Part shown: piece by piece, positions 24,375-33,123 of the stretch
Numbering within the stretch: the first letter of the stretch is position 1
Layout: each line of letters starts with the position of its first letter
Assembly (NCBI GenBank): GCA_036747335.1
Contig: DAIOCL010000003.1
Coordinates: 16,864 to 80,863, forward strand
Length of the DNA: 64,000 nt
Direction: 5' to 3'
From: UBA4660 sp002405435
Lineage (GTDB): Bacteria; Bacteroidota; Bacteroidia; Flavobacteriales_D; Sanyastnellaceae
The notes under the pieces: model-generated
Told to the model about the DNA's origin: nothing
The model's input: only the letters and a program-made list of their open reading frames with translations
Database searches by the model: none
Translations under genes and position numbers: made by a program

Positions 24375-26159
24375 ATGGGCCGAATTAGGTTTTCAATAGC
24401 GAACAAACTGGGTCTTGGCTTCGGTCTTTTTATGGCCGTGGTGGGCGTGGCGTTTCTGCTCACCAACAACACGATGAAGGAGAGCCGCGTCAGCAATGAC
24501 CGGATTAACCTGGTGTATTCGCCGTCACTGCATAGCCTGGAGGCGCTTGACCGCAGCATGTCGCGGGTGATAAACCTCACTACCCAATGGGCTTATGTGC
24601 AGCGAAGCACCGAATGGCCCGAACGCAAAGAACTCGTTGGGCTCGCCGCACGAACCGTCCCTCAGAACCTGCTCAATGTCAGGCGCTGCGCGGAGGATTG
24701 GAGCCCGGAGGATCTCGATCATCTCAGGGAGATTGAAGCAGCAACCGGTAATATCCTCAATGTATCAGAAGCAGTACGCGCCCTGTTGCCCGACCACCAG
24801 AGCTACAACTCTCCCGATACCACCATGCTGGTGGAATTTTACTTTCTGGAAGGGGAAACCATGAGCATGAACCAGGCGCGGCTCTATGAAAATATGACGG
24901 CGCTCCTGGATGGTCTCCGGGGAAATATTGACGTGGAGATCACGCAGATGAACGCGGCATTTGACCGCCTGCGGAATTGGCTGGTTAACATTGCCCTCTT
25001 TGTGCTGGTGGGCGGTCTGCTTATCGGATTTTTTACGGCAAGGTCTATCGTCAGACCGGTTAACTCACTGAGAAGAAAGGTACTCAGCCTGGGGCAGGGT
25101 ATTTATTCCGTACATCCGGTAAAGGCGGGCAACGATGAAATCGGCGATATGGCCGATGCTGTAGCGAAGGTGATCAGCAGCTTTGAACGCACCAAGGAAT
25201 TTTCCATACAGCTGGGTGCAGGGAACTTCGCACTGCCGTTCACTCCCCTTTCCGAGCACGATGAGCTGGGCAAGGCACTCCTTCAGATGCGGCAGGACCT
25301 CGCCTCATACCGCAACGAAATGGAGACCAAGGTCGCGGAGCAGACCCAGGAAATCCGCCTTCAGAAGGAAGAAGTAGAGCAGCAACGGGAAAAGGTTACC
25401 GCGCTTTACAACGACCTGCAGGACAGCATACGGTACGCCCAGCGGCTCCAGCAGTCGGTGCTTCCGAGTGATGAGTACATCCACGAGTTGTTTCCCGACA
25501 GTTTTGTTTTTTACCGGCCGAAGGCTACGGTTAGCGGTGATTTTTACTGGTTTCGCCAGCAGGCGGGCAAGAAGATTTTTGCGGCGGCTGACTGCACCGG
25601 TCATGGTGTGCCCGGCGCCTTCATGAGCCTGGTGGGTCACAACGTGCTCAACCAGGTAACCAAGGTGTTTACCCGCCCGGAACAGATTCTCAACGGACTT
25701 AACCGCGTGGCGGCAGAGGTGATTAAAAAGCAAACCGATGGTGACTATTCGCGCGATGGAATGGATGTAGCCATGTGTGTACTTGATCCCGACACCATGA
25801 CCCTCGAGTTCAGTGGAGCCCATAACCCCATGTACCTGATCCGAGACGGCGCTCTGGAGGTGTATGATAGCGATCCTTTTTCGATTGGCTCATTCGAATA
25901 TGGGGAAAGAGAATTCCGCGGTCACGCTGTGTCGCTGCAACCCGGAGACTGCATCTATCTTTTCAGCGACGGTTACTCAGACCAGTTTGGAGGCCCAAGG
26001 GGTAAAAAATTCCTGCGCAAGCAATTCAAGGAAACCCTGCTCCGCATTCACCGCCTGCCGATGGCGGAGCAAAAATGGAGGCTCGCTGAAATTCTCGACC
26101 GCTGGCAGGGAGAACTGGACCAGGTGGATGATATCCTGGTCATGGGGGTGCGTATCTAG
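24375..26159 (+). CDS. Membrane-bound HAMP / SpoIIE-type serine phosphatase
   Basis: A 594-residue inner-membrane protein. Transmembrane helix 1 spans about 11-30 and helix 2 about 202-222, enclosing a helical sensor domain of about 170 residues outside the membrane. A HAMP linker follows (222-275), then a coiled coil (about 305-355). A PP2C domain of the SpoIIE/RsbU type completes the protein (about 370-594). Metal-binding aspartates are visible at Asp389 (SGDFYWF), Asp406 (AADCTGHGVPGAF), the DGMDVAM segment (461-464), Asp532 (FSDGYSD) and Asp585-586 (DQVDDILV). Such enzymes usually remove phosphate from an anti-anti-sigma factor or a similar serine target; none is encoded next to it. It ends the YfiR cassette and converges with the Usp gene five bases away. 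Confidence 0.93.
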   Translation: MGRIRFSIANKLGLGFGLFMAVVGVAFLLTNNTMKESRVSNDRINLVYSPSLHSLEALDRSMSRVINLTTQWAYVQRSTEWPERKELVGLAARTVPQNLLNVRRCAEDWSPEDLDHLREIEAATGNILNVSEAVRALLPDHQSYNSPDTTMLVEFYFLEGETMSMNQARLYENMTALLDGLRGNIDVEITQMNAAFDRLRNWLVNIALFVLVGGLLIGFFTARSIVRPVNSLRRKVLSLGQGIYSVHPVKAGNDEIGDMADAVAKVISSFERTKEFSIQLGAGNFALPFTPLSEHDELGKALLQMRQDLASYRNEMETKVAEQTQEIRLQKEEVEQQREKVTALYNDLQDSIRYAQRLQQSVLPSDEYIHELFPDSFVFYRPKATVSGDFYWFRQQAGKKIFAAADCTGHGVPGAFMSLVGHNVLNQVTKVFTRPEQILNGLNRVAAEVIKKQTDGDYSRDGMDVAMCVLDPDTMTLEFSGAHNPMYLIRDGALEVYDSDPFSIGSFEYGEREFRGHAVSLQPGDCIYLFSDGYSDQFGGPRGKKFLRKQFKETLLRIHRLPMAEQKWRLAEILDRWQGELDQVDDILVMGVRI

Positions 26160-26164
26160 TCTGC

Positions 26165-27001
26165 TCAGGCCGAAAAAATCGCCCGGTCCATCACATAGGT
26201 TTCCACCGGATTCAGGCAAAGTACCGGAATCTGGGTCTCGTTGGTGATGACCTGCTGCTCGTAACTCTGGTTGAAAAGGCTCATGAAACTATTGTCGTAG
26301 AAATTCATGATGCAGATGAGGTCGGCGTCTACAGAGGCTGCGTACTTAAGCAAGGCCTTCACGAATCCATCGCTTTTGCTTTCTGTAATCTCTACCTCAT
26401 AGGGAACGCCGCGGTCTTCGAAATAGGACTTGGCGTAATTGATGTTTCGGTTGAGCTGGTTTTTCAGGAACTCATCGGTTTCACCGGGAGATACAATATA
26501 GGCCTTCGACTTGAAATAGCGCGCCATGTCGGCTACGAGCGAGAGTTTTTGTTTTGTTTCCTTGTGCAGGTCGAGCGGTACGACAAGTTTCTGATAACCT
26601 GCCGGACGGATTTCCCGCTCCTGGCTGATAATGAAGGGAACGGTACTTTCTGTAACAATCTTCAGGGCCCTGCTGCCGGTGATAAACTGCATGCCGCGCA
26701 GGCCATGGGTGCCCATGATAATGAGGCTTGCGTCAATCTCCGTGGCGACCTTGTCAATGTCCTCGAAAATGCTGCCGATCCGAACGATGGGAACAATCTC
26801 AATACCCGACTCCTGGGCAATGCGGCTGCGGAGTGTCTCGAGTTTCAGCCGGGCCTCGGAAATCTGCTTTTTGCTTTCAATAACGTGCACCAGGTGTATT
26901 TCTGCACCGATGGCGCGCGCCACCACGATGGCGTGCTGGAGGGCGGTGTCGCCTACCTTGGTAAAATCAGTAGGCACAAGAATGCGTTTGTACTGCGTCA
27001 T
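26165..27001 (-). CDS. Tandem universal stress protein (UspA family)
   Basis: A 278-residue cytosolic protein made of two Usp domains (about 1-145 and 146-278). The first carries the ATP-binding signature G-x2-G-x8-GS (GTHGLRGMQFITGSRALKIV) and the starting strand RILVPTDFTKVGDTALQHA. The second domain (KLVVPLDLHKETKQKLSLVADMA) lacks a clear copy of the glycine signature (MNFYDNSFMSLFNQSYEQQV at the same place), so it probably does not bind ATP. This one-active, one-degenerate pattern is common in tandem Usp proteins. Its cellular role is usually survival of starvation or oxidative stress. It stands alone, convergent with the phosphatase gene and 104 bases from the next kinase gene on the same strand. 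Confidence 0.92.
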   Translation of the reverse strand: MTQYKRILVPTDFTKVGDTALQHAIVVARAIGAEIHLVHVIESKKQISEARLKLETLRSRIAQESGIEIVPIVRIGSIFEDIDKVATEIDASLIIMGTHGLRGMQFITGSRALKIVTESTVPFIISQEREIRPAGYQKLVVPLDLHKETKQKLSLVADMARYFKSKAYIVSPGETDEFLKNQLNRNINYAKSYFEDRGVPYEVEITESKSDGFVKALLKYAASVDADLICIMNFYDNSFMSLFNQSYEQQVITNETQIPVLCLNPVETYVMDRAIFSA

Positions 27002-27105
27002 AGAGCAAAGGAAAATTTAAATGTCAGCATGCAAAACTAATCCAGAGTCAGCCCGGAATGCGCAGGCATCGTTTTGACATGCCTCAACCGCCTGGCTGAC
27101 AATGC

Positions 27106-28605
27106 TCAGGCTGCGCGAAGTTCTATGCGGAAGGTGGTGCCTTTTCCTGGTTCGCTGCGGCGAATAAAGATGTGACCCTCGTGGTATTGGTCAATGATGC
27201 GACGGGCCAGCGAGAGCCCGAGGCCCCAGCCCCGCCTTTTGGTAGTAAAACCGGGTTTGAAAACCGTTTTCCACTGGTTTTTGGGCACGCCCTTGCCGCT
27301 GTCGGAGATTTCGAGCACGGCCTTTCCGGCCTCTTCAAACACCGCGGCGGTCAGTTGGCCGCTGCCCTCCATGGCGTCAACCGCGTTGCGCACGAGGTTT
27401 TCAAGTACCCAGCCAAAAAGCGGACGGTTGAGCCAGGCCGATAACCCCGGGTCTTTTGGGTCGAGCCGGAACTCCACGCTGCGGCTCATACGCGGCCGTA
27501 AATAGTCAAAAGCCTGTTGCACAACATCAGAGAGATTTTCTTCCTGCAGCTCAGGCACGCTGCCGATTTTGGAAAACCTTTCTGTGATGGTATTCAGCCG
27601 CTCAATGTCTTTGTTAAGCTCGGTAAGCACATTTTTATCGGCCAGTTGCGTCTCAAGCAGGCTCGACCAGGCCATCAGGGAGCTCAGCGGCGTGCCGAGC
27701 TGGTGTGCCGTTTCCTTGGCCATGCCAACCCATACCTGGTTTTGCTCGGCTTTTCGGAAGGTGGAGAAAATAAGGTAGCTCACAAGCAGAAATACCCCCA
27801 CCAGAATTAGCTGAAAAACAGGAAATAGTTTCAGTTGCTTGAGCACGCGGGAATCTTCATAGAAAATATAGTTGCGCCCTTGTCCTGGCAGCTCAATTTC
27901 TATAGGCGGATTTTCGCGCCGCATTTGTTCGAGTTTGTGCGACAGTTGTGTGGGCGTAGCCAGTTCGAGCGAGTCTATGTTGCCCGCCCGGAGTAGGCGT
28001 TGCTGGGAGGCGTCGGTGAGCAGCACCGGTGCTGAGGCGCTGTTCATCACCGTCTCGCTCAGGAAGGTGTTGATCAGGGTGTCGAGGTTTGACTGTAACT
28101 CGGCAAAGAGGTAGCTGTCGTTGTAATAGACCTTGTGGCCAACCTCGGGAAAAACGATAGGCGGATACCGATCCCTGAGCACCGCATACAGGCTGTCTAT
28201 GTACGTGGTATCGGTTTCTTTGCCTTCCGGCAGGTTTGCACTGCCCACCAGCGCGTTGCGGTCGTCATAGATCAGTATCGGAATGGTGGTATTGCTCCAG
28301 ATAAAATCGGTGATAAAGGTTAGGTCGCTCTGGTCGCTGGGGTCTGTCAGTATGCCGTAACCCTTGGCCAGAAGGTTGGCCCGTTTGCGCTCCTCAGACC
28401 GCAACTGTTCAAACAGCCTTTCGGTGAATCTTACCAGATCGGCCCGCTGACGGATGGCCTCACTCCACAGCTGAACTTTTTTGTGTTCTTCATCACGGAT
28501 CCTGTCGGCAATGTAATTGCTGTACCACAGGGTAGCACCCACGATGCACATGGCCAGCAGAAACAAAAAAATCTTCCAGCGCTGCTTATTACTGTAGAGG
28601 TTCAT
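27106..28605 (-). CDS. Membrane sensor histidine kinase
   Basis: A 499-residue kinase with transmembrane helices at about 11-31 and 250-272, which bracket a periplasmic domain of about 215 residues. The phospho-acceptor motif is KETAHQLGTPLSSLMAWSSLLE (near 290). The ATPase domain has the N box (LVRNAVDAMEG), G1 (DSGKGVP) and G2 (GWGLGLSLARRIIDQYH). No HAMP or PAS domain is evident, and the AHQLGTPLSSL motif is a subgroup common in Bacteroidota. No response regulator is adjacent, so it is an orphan kinase whose partner lies elsewhere. It is divergent from the coiled-coil gene with a 139-base spacer. Confidence 0.92.
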   Translation of the reverse strand: MNLYSNKQRWKIFLFLLAMCIVGATLWYSNYIADRIRDEEHKKVQLWSEAIRQRADLVRFTERLFEQLRSEERKRANLLAKGYGILTDPSDQSDLTFITDFIWSNTTIPILIYDDRNALVGSANLPEGKETDTTYIDSLYAVLRDRYPPIVFPEVGHKVYYNDSYLFAELQSNLDTLINTFLSETVMNSASAPVLLTDASQQRLLRAGNIDSLELATPTQLSHKLEQMRRENPPIEIELPGQGRNYIFYEDSRVLKQLKLFPVFQLILVGVFLLVSYLIFSTFRKAEQNQVWVGMAKETAHQLGTPLSSLMAWSSLLETQLADKNVLTELNKDIERLNTITERFSKIGSVPELQEENLSDVVQQAFDYLRPRMSRSVEFRLDPKDPGLSAWLNRPLFGWVLENLVRNAVDAMEGSGQLTAAVFEEAGKAVLEISDSGKGVPKNQWKTVFKPGFTTKRRGWGLGLSLARRIIDQYHEGHIFIRRSEPGKGTTFRIELRAA

Positions 28606-28744
28606 CTTGCAAGCCGGAAAGATAAGCCCGCCCTGCAGTTATGATGAAACGGGGGCTGAAAACTCGCCTCCTGGCGCGCGCCGTGCATGCGCTGAATCAT
28701 GATAACTTGCGCACCGGGAAGAATAACCTTTAAATCCCGGAATC

Positions 28745-29620
28745 ATGAGTAACAAAGTATACATAGGCATCATCATCGTGATGCTGGGTGTCATTGGCTT
28801 TCTCGCCTATAAAATGAACACCCTGGAAAAAGAAAAAGTATATATTTACAAGGAGTATGAGAGTCTCGACATCGAGCGCCAGGGCCTTGCCATGGAGCTG
28901 GAGGAACTTAAGCTGAGCTACGACACCCTTTCCACCGACAATGAAGCCATGAAGGCGGAGATTGAAGGTCAGCAAAAGGAAATCGAAAAACTGCTTACCA
29001 AGGTGAAAAACGGCAACTATGAAGTCAGCAAGCTGAAAAAGGAGGCCGAGACCCTCAGAACCATCATGAAAGGGTATATCCACCAGATTGACTCCCTCAA
29101 CCAGCTCAACGAGCAGTTGACCTTTGAGCGGGATGCTGAGCGCAACAGGGCCAATGAGGCTACGGCGACAGTAAAACAACAAGAGGCAGACATCAAGGTG
29201 TTGGACGAGGCGGTGAAAACCTCTCAGATTCTGCAGGCCAGTTCATTCAGCAATACAGGCATCCAGCTGCGCAGCAACGGCAAGCAGGATGACACTGACC
29301 GGGCAGCGCGCAGCGAAATGATTAAGTCGTGCTTTACTGTGCGCAAAAACCTGAATGCGCGCAATGGGGTGCGGAACATTTATTTGGCCGTAACGGGCCC
29401 TGATGGAGTCCTGCTGCCCAACAAGGAGGGTAACGCGGTCATTAAGGTCAATGGCAGTGAGCAGCCTTTCAGCGTGTCAAGGGAAATTGATTACCAGCGT
29501 GAAGACCTCGATGTCTGTGTATACTACTCGGCCCAGCAGACCCTGACCAAGGGGAATTACAAAATCTCAGTGTACGAGGGCGGACACCTCATTGGCCAGA
29601 GCGACTTGGTGTTGAGGTAG
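28745..29620 (+). CDS. Membrane-anchored coiled-coil protein, conserved hypothetical
   Basis: A 291-residue protein with one N-terminal transmembrane helix (residues 4-23, KVYIGIIIVMLGVIGFLAYK) and no cleavage site, so it is probably anchored with its body in the periplasm. Residues 25-160 form a long coiled coil rich in Glu, Lys and Leu heptads. The last 100 residues are a compact beta domain (IKSCFTVRKNLNARNGVRNIYLAV, then YKISVYEGGHLIGQSDLVL). The layout resembles Bacteroidota proteins of unknown function that may bridge the inner membrane and the cell wall or outer membrane. Its 3' end overlaps the convergent barrel gene by 32 bases. Confidence 0.82.
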   Translation: MSNKVYIGIIIVMLGVIGFLAYKMNTLEKEKVYIYKEYESLDIERQGLAMELEELKLSYDTLSTDNEAMKAEIEGQQKEIEKLLTKVKNGNYEVSKLKKEAETLRTIMKGYIHQIDSLNQLNEQLTFERDAERNRANEATATVKQQEADIKVLDEAVKTSQILQASSFSNTGIQLRSNGKQDDTDRAARSEMIKSCFTVRKNLNARNGVRNIYLAVTGPDGVLLPNKEGNAVIKVNGSEQPFSVSREIDYQREDLDVCVYYSAQQTLTKGNYKISVYEGGHLIGQSDLVLR

Positions 29621-30485
29621 GCGGCGCATCTGCGCGCTTGCTGAGCGGAACATAGAAGCCAAAGGCAAAGCTGCGCTCGAAAAACGAGATGTTTTGACGG
29701 CCGCGCGCGTTGGTGTTTTCCTGTAGCATGATGTCTCCCAGGTGGGTCCATCCGGATTGGGCATGGCCCTGAAGAAATACCGCACCGAAACACTCCAAGC
29801 GGATACCGGCACCCAGGCTGAGTCCGTAACCGGCCACGTGCGGCCGGTTGCGGAAATGTGTGCCGAAGAAGGTGAAGTCTGTCCAGGGCAACATGAGGCC
29901 GACCGAAGCGACCCCGTTAAGGGCCAGTTCGAAGTTCCCGTTTAGGCTGGACCACACGGGCGCACGACGCTCCAGCGCCAGGCGTATAAAGTTGAGTCCG
30001 TCGCTGTGGTGAAAGTCCATGAACCCGCGGTTGTAGAGCACATAGTCATGGTTGAACGTGCCGGTATAGTCAGGGTAGTCATAAACCTCCGGGTCGATGA
30101 AGCCCGATACCTGAACCAGCTGCGTGGTAATTAGGCGGTATTTCATGTGGTCCCAGCCGGCCGAAATGGCCCAGTTTGACTTGAAATAATAACCGATGCG
30201 CAGATTGAACTGGGGTATGGTGAGCCGGGTAGGACTGAGGTAAACCGACGGATTCCAGGGCTCGGGCATATCAACAGCCTTGGCATCGTGCAGGGTGAAA
30301 TCAAACCCCGGTCCCTGCAGGTGAAGATTGCTGGTGTTGTAGTATGCGCGGTTGTATCCCCAGGTGAAATACAATGCCTTTTCCCAATCGCGGCCCCGGT
30401 GTGCCGCGTTGACCTGGGCCCGCAAAGGAGGCATTAACAACATGAAAACAACCAAGAAAATAGTCCCCCGCATCGGTGTAGCCAT
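29589..30485 (-). CDS. Outer-membrane beta-barrel protein, putative
   Basis: About 298 residues with a signal peptide (ATPMRGTIFLVVFMLLMPPLRAQ). The start is at 30485 or the ATG at 30473; the frame to 30521 would run into the divergent yraN gene. The mature part alternates amphipathic strands rich in aromatic residues, for example FNLRIGYYFKSNWAISAGWDHMKYRL and YGLSLGAGIRLECFGAVFLQGHAQSG, typical of small barrels. The terminal strand (ERSFAFGFYVPLSKR) is followed by an unusual 15-residue hydrophilic tail that is encoded by the part overlapping the coiled-coil gene. Function is unknown; a porin-like or structural role is possible. Confidence 0.75.
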   Translation of the reverse strand: MATPMRGTIFLVVFMLLMPPLRAQVNAAHRGRDWEKALYFTWGYNRAYYNTSNLHLQGPGFDFTLHDAKAVDMPEPWNPSVYLSPTRLTIPQFNLRIGYYFKSNWAISAGWDHMKYRLITTQLVQVSGFIDPEVYDYPDYTGTFNHDYVLYNRGFMDFHHSDGLNFIRLALERRAPVWSSLNGNFELALNGVASVGLMLPWTDFTFFGTHFRNRPHVAGYGLSLGAGIRLECFGAVFLQGHAQSGWTHLGDIMLQENTNARGRQNISFFERSFAFGFYVPLSKRADAPPTSTPSRSGQ

Positions 30486-30511
30486 GTGCGAAAGTACCGG
30501 ATTATTGCCCC

Positions 30512-30892
30512 ATGGCAACAAGGAAAGACGGTCAGAGCACTGCAGAGAAGGGAAGGCTGGGGGAAGAAATCGCCTTGCGTCACCTGGGAGAAAAGGGATA
30601 CCACATCGTCACCACACGGTTCAGGTTTCTCGGGGCCGAAATCGATATCATCGCAGAAACACCGACCCACCTGGTGTTTGTGGAGGTTAAGCTGCGCTTT
30701 ACCGACACACACGGCGATCCGTGGGAGGCGGTGAACCTGGCGAAGCGGAAACGAATTGTGCTGGCGGCCGACGGCTACATCCGGGCTACCGGCGCCGCCA
30801 AAGAACCCCGGTTTGATATTGTCTCAGTGGTGTGCAACCGCGGCAAAACAGAGGTCACACACCTTGAGGAGGCATTTTGGCCTTTGGGCTGA
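30512..30892 (+). CDS. yraN: YraN family protein (UPF0102), nuclease-fold
   Basis: A 126-residue protein with the UPF0102 pattern: GRLGEEIALRHLGEKGYHIV, then the nuclease-like RFRFLGAEIDIIAETPTHLVFVEVKLR carrying Glu-Asp-Glu-Lys in the order of restriction-endonuclease-like folds, and the later WEAVNLAKRKRIVLAADGYI. The family is thought to act on nucleic acid, but its role is not settled. It is nearly back to back with the barrel gene (26 bases or more), and an RluB-type gene follows 61 bases later. Length and all key residues are normal. Confidence 0.92.
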   Translation: MATRKDGQSTAEKGRLGEEIALRHLGEKGYHIVTTRFRFLGAEIDIIAETPTHLVFVEVKLRFTDTHGDPWEAVNLAKRKRIVLAADGYIRATGAAKEPRFDIVSVVCNRGKTEVTHLEEAFWPLG

Positions 30893-30901
30893 CTTAGGTT
30901 C

Positions 30902-30909
30902 TACCTTTG
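30902..30909 (+). promoter_or_regulatory. Candidate -7 element TACCTTTG for the RluB-type gene
   Basis: TACCTTTG matches TAnnTTTG and ends 44 bases before the ATG at 30954. A TTTG at 30876-30879 lies 22 bases upstream, within the spacing known for Flavobacterium promoters. Confidence 0.45.
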
Positions 30910-30953
30910 CCCCACCGGTTTCGCCGGGCAATAGCTTCAAATCAACACCGGAC

Positions 30954-31814
30954 ATGGCCTCTTCCACCAAGCGCGACCCATCATCACGCAACCAGCAAAA
31001 AAAGAAAACAACGTCACGCAGTGCGACAGGCAACAAAAAGCTCAACAAAGCCTTTGTTCCGAAAGCCAGGCCTGCGCGCGCGCAATCGGCTGGCGATGGT
31101 CTGATTCGCCTCAACCGCTACTTGTCCAATGCAGGGGTGGCCTCAAGGCGCGAGGCCGACAAACTGATCGAGATGGGCCTGGTGAAGGTCAACGGCAACG
31201 TGGTTACCGGATTGGGTACTAAGGTCAACCCCAAAACAGACACGGTGGTATTTGACGACGTATCGCTCAAGCCGGAAAAAATGCAGTATGTGCTGCTTAA
31301 CAAGCCCAAAGACTACATCACCACCATGGAAGATGAGCTCGGGCGCAAGACAGTCATGTCGCTCGTGCAGTCTGCATGCAAGGAGAGAATTTACCCCGTA
31401 GGGCGGCTCGACCGCAATACCACGGGCCTGCTGCTGTTTACCAATGACGGAGAGTTGGCCAAAAGGCTCACACACCCGCGCTACGCCTTCCCGAAGTTGT
31501 ATCACGTGGAAACCTCCGAGAAAATAAAGCCCGAAGACCTCGACAAAATCAGGAAGGGGGTGCAGCTCGAAGATGGCTACATCAAGGCCGATGAAATTGA
31601 GTATGTGGGCGAAGGCAGTAACCGGCGGGAAGTCGGACTCAGAATTCACTCCGGCCGTAACCGGATCGTCAGAAGGATTTTTGAGCACCTCGGTTACACC
31701 ATAAAAAAACTCGACCGGGTCATGTTTGCCGGACTGACCAAAAAAGACCTGCCCAAGGGGCGTTACCGCCACCTGTCTGAAAACGAGGTCAACTTTTTGC
31801 GTATGATCAGATAA
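30954..31814 (+). CDS. rluB: 23S rRNA pseudouridine synthase, RsuA/RluB family
   Basis: A 286-residue enzyme that converts a uridine of rRNA to pseudouridine. After a basic, low-complexity N-terminal tail of about 50 residues (KKKTTSRSATGNKKLN), an S4 RNA-binding domain appears (IRLNRYLSNAGVASRREADKLI). The catalytic domain has the family motif GRLDRNTTGLLLFTNDGELA, holding the catalytic aspartate, and the late RIHSGRNRIVRRIFEHLGY. The frame is open from 30756, but that part overlaps yraN and is not protein-like; the ATG at 30954 is the clear start. RluB (position 2605 in E. coli) and RsuA are hard to separate by eye, so the symbol is tentative; the length favours RluB. Confidence 0.92.
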   Translation: MASSTKRDPSSRNQQKKKTTSRSATGNKKLNKAFVPKARPARAQSAGDGLIRLNRYLSNAGVASRREADKLIEMGLVKVNGNVVTGLGTKVNPKTDTVVFDDVSLKPEKMQYVLLNKPKDYITTMEDELGRKTVMSLVQSACKERIYPVGRLDRNTTGLLLFTNDGELAKRLTHPRYAFPKLYHVETSEKIKPEDLDKIRKGVQLEDGYIKADEIEYVGEGSNRREVGLRIHSGRNRIVRRIFEHLGYTIKKLDRVMFAGLTKKDLPKGRYRHLSENEVNFLRMIR

Positions 31815-31832
31815 CCCTAAACGATTGCGCCC

Positions 31833-32561
31833 TTGTCTGACAGCCTGGTAATCATACCCACTTACAACGAGAAAGAAAATGTCGAGCGTATGGTGCGCAC
31901 GGTGTTTGACCTGCCTCACGCCTTCGATGTACTTATTGTGGATGACGGCTCACCCGACGGCACAGCGTCGATCGTAAAGCAACTGCAGCAGGAGTTCTCA
32001 GGCCGGCTTCATCTGTTGGAGCGAAGCGGAAAACAGGGCCTCGGAACGGCATATATCGCCGGGTTTCGCTATGCCCTTGACCGGCCTTACCAGTATGTTT
32101 TTGAGATGGACTGCGATTTTTCCCATCCCCCCGCCGACCTTGTGCGGCTCAGAGAGGCCTGTCTGCCGGGAAAGGCCGATGTCAGTATTGGATCACGGTA
32201 CTGCCAGGGAGGATCGGTGGAAAACTGGCCCTTTAAGCGCCTTCTCATGAGCCGCGGCGCTTCTTGGTATGTCAACCTGGTATTGTGGTTGGGCATCAGT
32301 GATCCGACCGCGGGATTTATCTGCTACCGCAGTGAAGTGCTTCGGGCGATGGACCTGTACTCCATCCGCTTTGTCGGCTACGCCTTTCAGATAGAAATGA
32401 AGTATACCGCTCACCGGCTGGGATTTCGGCTGGCTGAGGTGCCCATCCGGTTTACCGACCGGGCGCTGGGAACGTCTAAAATGAGTATGGGTATTTTTAA
32501 AGAGGCGTTTTTCGGTGTGCTGACAATGCGATTCCGGCGCATAAGACGGGCAGTCAAATAA
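31833..32561 (+). CDS. Polyprenol-phosphate mannosyltransferase-like GT2 glycosyltransferase
   Basis: A 242-residue family 2 glycosyltransferase resembling dolichol/polyprenol-phosphate mannose synthase (DPM1). The nucleotide-sugar region has LVIIPTYNEKENVERMVRTV, VLIVDDGSPDGTA and the metal-binding EMDCDFSHPP. The later GSRYCQGGSVENWPFKRLLMSRGA and the C-terminal YAFQIEMKYTAHRLGF, VPIRFTDR are characteristic of DPM1. It should transfer mannose to a lipid carrier at the inner membrane, supplying surface glycosylation. No transmembrane tail is present. The start appears to be a TTG at 31833, 18 bases behind the RluB-type gene; no ATG or GTG fits the N-terminal motif. Confidence 0.9.
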   Translation: MSDSLVIIPTYNEKENVERMVRTVFDLPHAFDVLIVDDGSPDGTASIVKQLQQEFSGRLHLLERSGKQGLGTAYIAGFRYALDRPYQYVFEMDCDFSHPPADLVRLREACLPGKADVSIGSRYCQGGSVENWPFKRLLMSRGASWYVNLVLWLGISDPTAGFICYRSEVLRAMDLYSIRFVGYAFQIEMKYTAHRLGFRLAEVPIRFTDRALGTSKMSMGIFKEAFFGVLTMRFRRIRRAVK

Positions 32562-32727
32562 CCAATGACTGGCGCACCCGTCGGGAATAGTGCACAGGGC
32601 CGAGGGAGGCGCCACGGGCCAAACAGCGGCGAGCAGGGAAAGCCATGTTGCGACTCATCTGCGCAGTGTTTGAACGACCCCGTAAGTGTTGAAGAACCTA
32701 AAATGAACAGCACCCGCTGTGCGATCA

Positions 32728-33123
32728 ATGAAGTATGCCTTGACCCTGATGGCCCTGGTGTTCGCCTGTTTTTCATGTGAAACACCGCGTGCCGAAAAAC
32801 CAGCCGACCTGTTACCCGAAGAAAAGGTGGTGGCGGTATTGACAGAACTCGAACTGCTGGAAGCGGTTTACACCCTGGAGTTTCAAAAGCGCGACACGGC
32901 GCGCGCGGTGATGGCTCCTTACTACGACGAGGTATTCGCCCGTCACGGCGTCAGCCCTGAGCAGTTCACCAGCAGCCTCGCATGGCATGGCCAGGACCCC
33001 GACCGCATTCGCAACATTCGCTATAAAGTTTACGATGAGTTGTCTAAAATGCAGGCGGGCATGAAGGGCGCAAGTCAGCGCGACTCACTGCAGCAATCCG
33101 CGGGCGACACGCCGATGAAATAA
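32728..33123 (+). CDS. DUF4296 lipoprotein
   Basis: A 131-residue lipoprotein with lipobox FACFSC following MKYALTLMALV. The mature part has the DUF4296 pattern: LLPEEKVVAVLTELELLEAVYTL, then YDEVFARHGVSPEQFTSSLAWHGQDPDRIRNIRYKVYDEL. The family is restricted to Bacteroidota and has no known function. An in-frame GTG at 32719 is possible but the ATG at 32728 gives a normal signal. In related genomes the gene commonly lies beside a DPM1-like transferase and an NAD-dependent epimerase, as here. Its last 39 bases overlap the convergent epimerase gene. The 166 bases upstream hold nothing I can identify beyond possible promoter sequence. Confidence 0.88.
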   Translation: MKYALTLMALVFACFSCETPRAEKPADLLPEEKVVAVLTELELLEAVYTLEFQKRDTARAVMAPYYDEVFARHGVSPEQFTSSLAWHGQDPDRIRNIRYKVYDELSKMQAGMKGASQRDSLQQSAGDTPMK

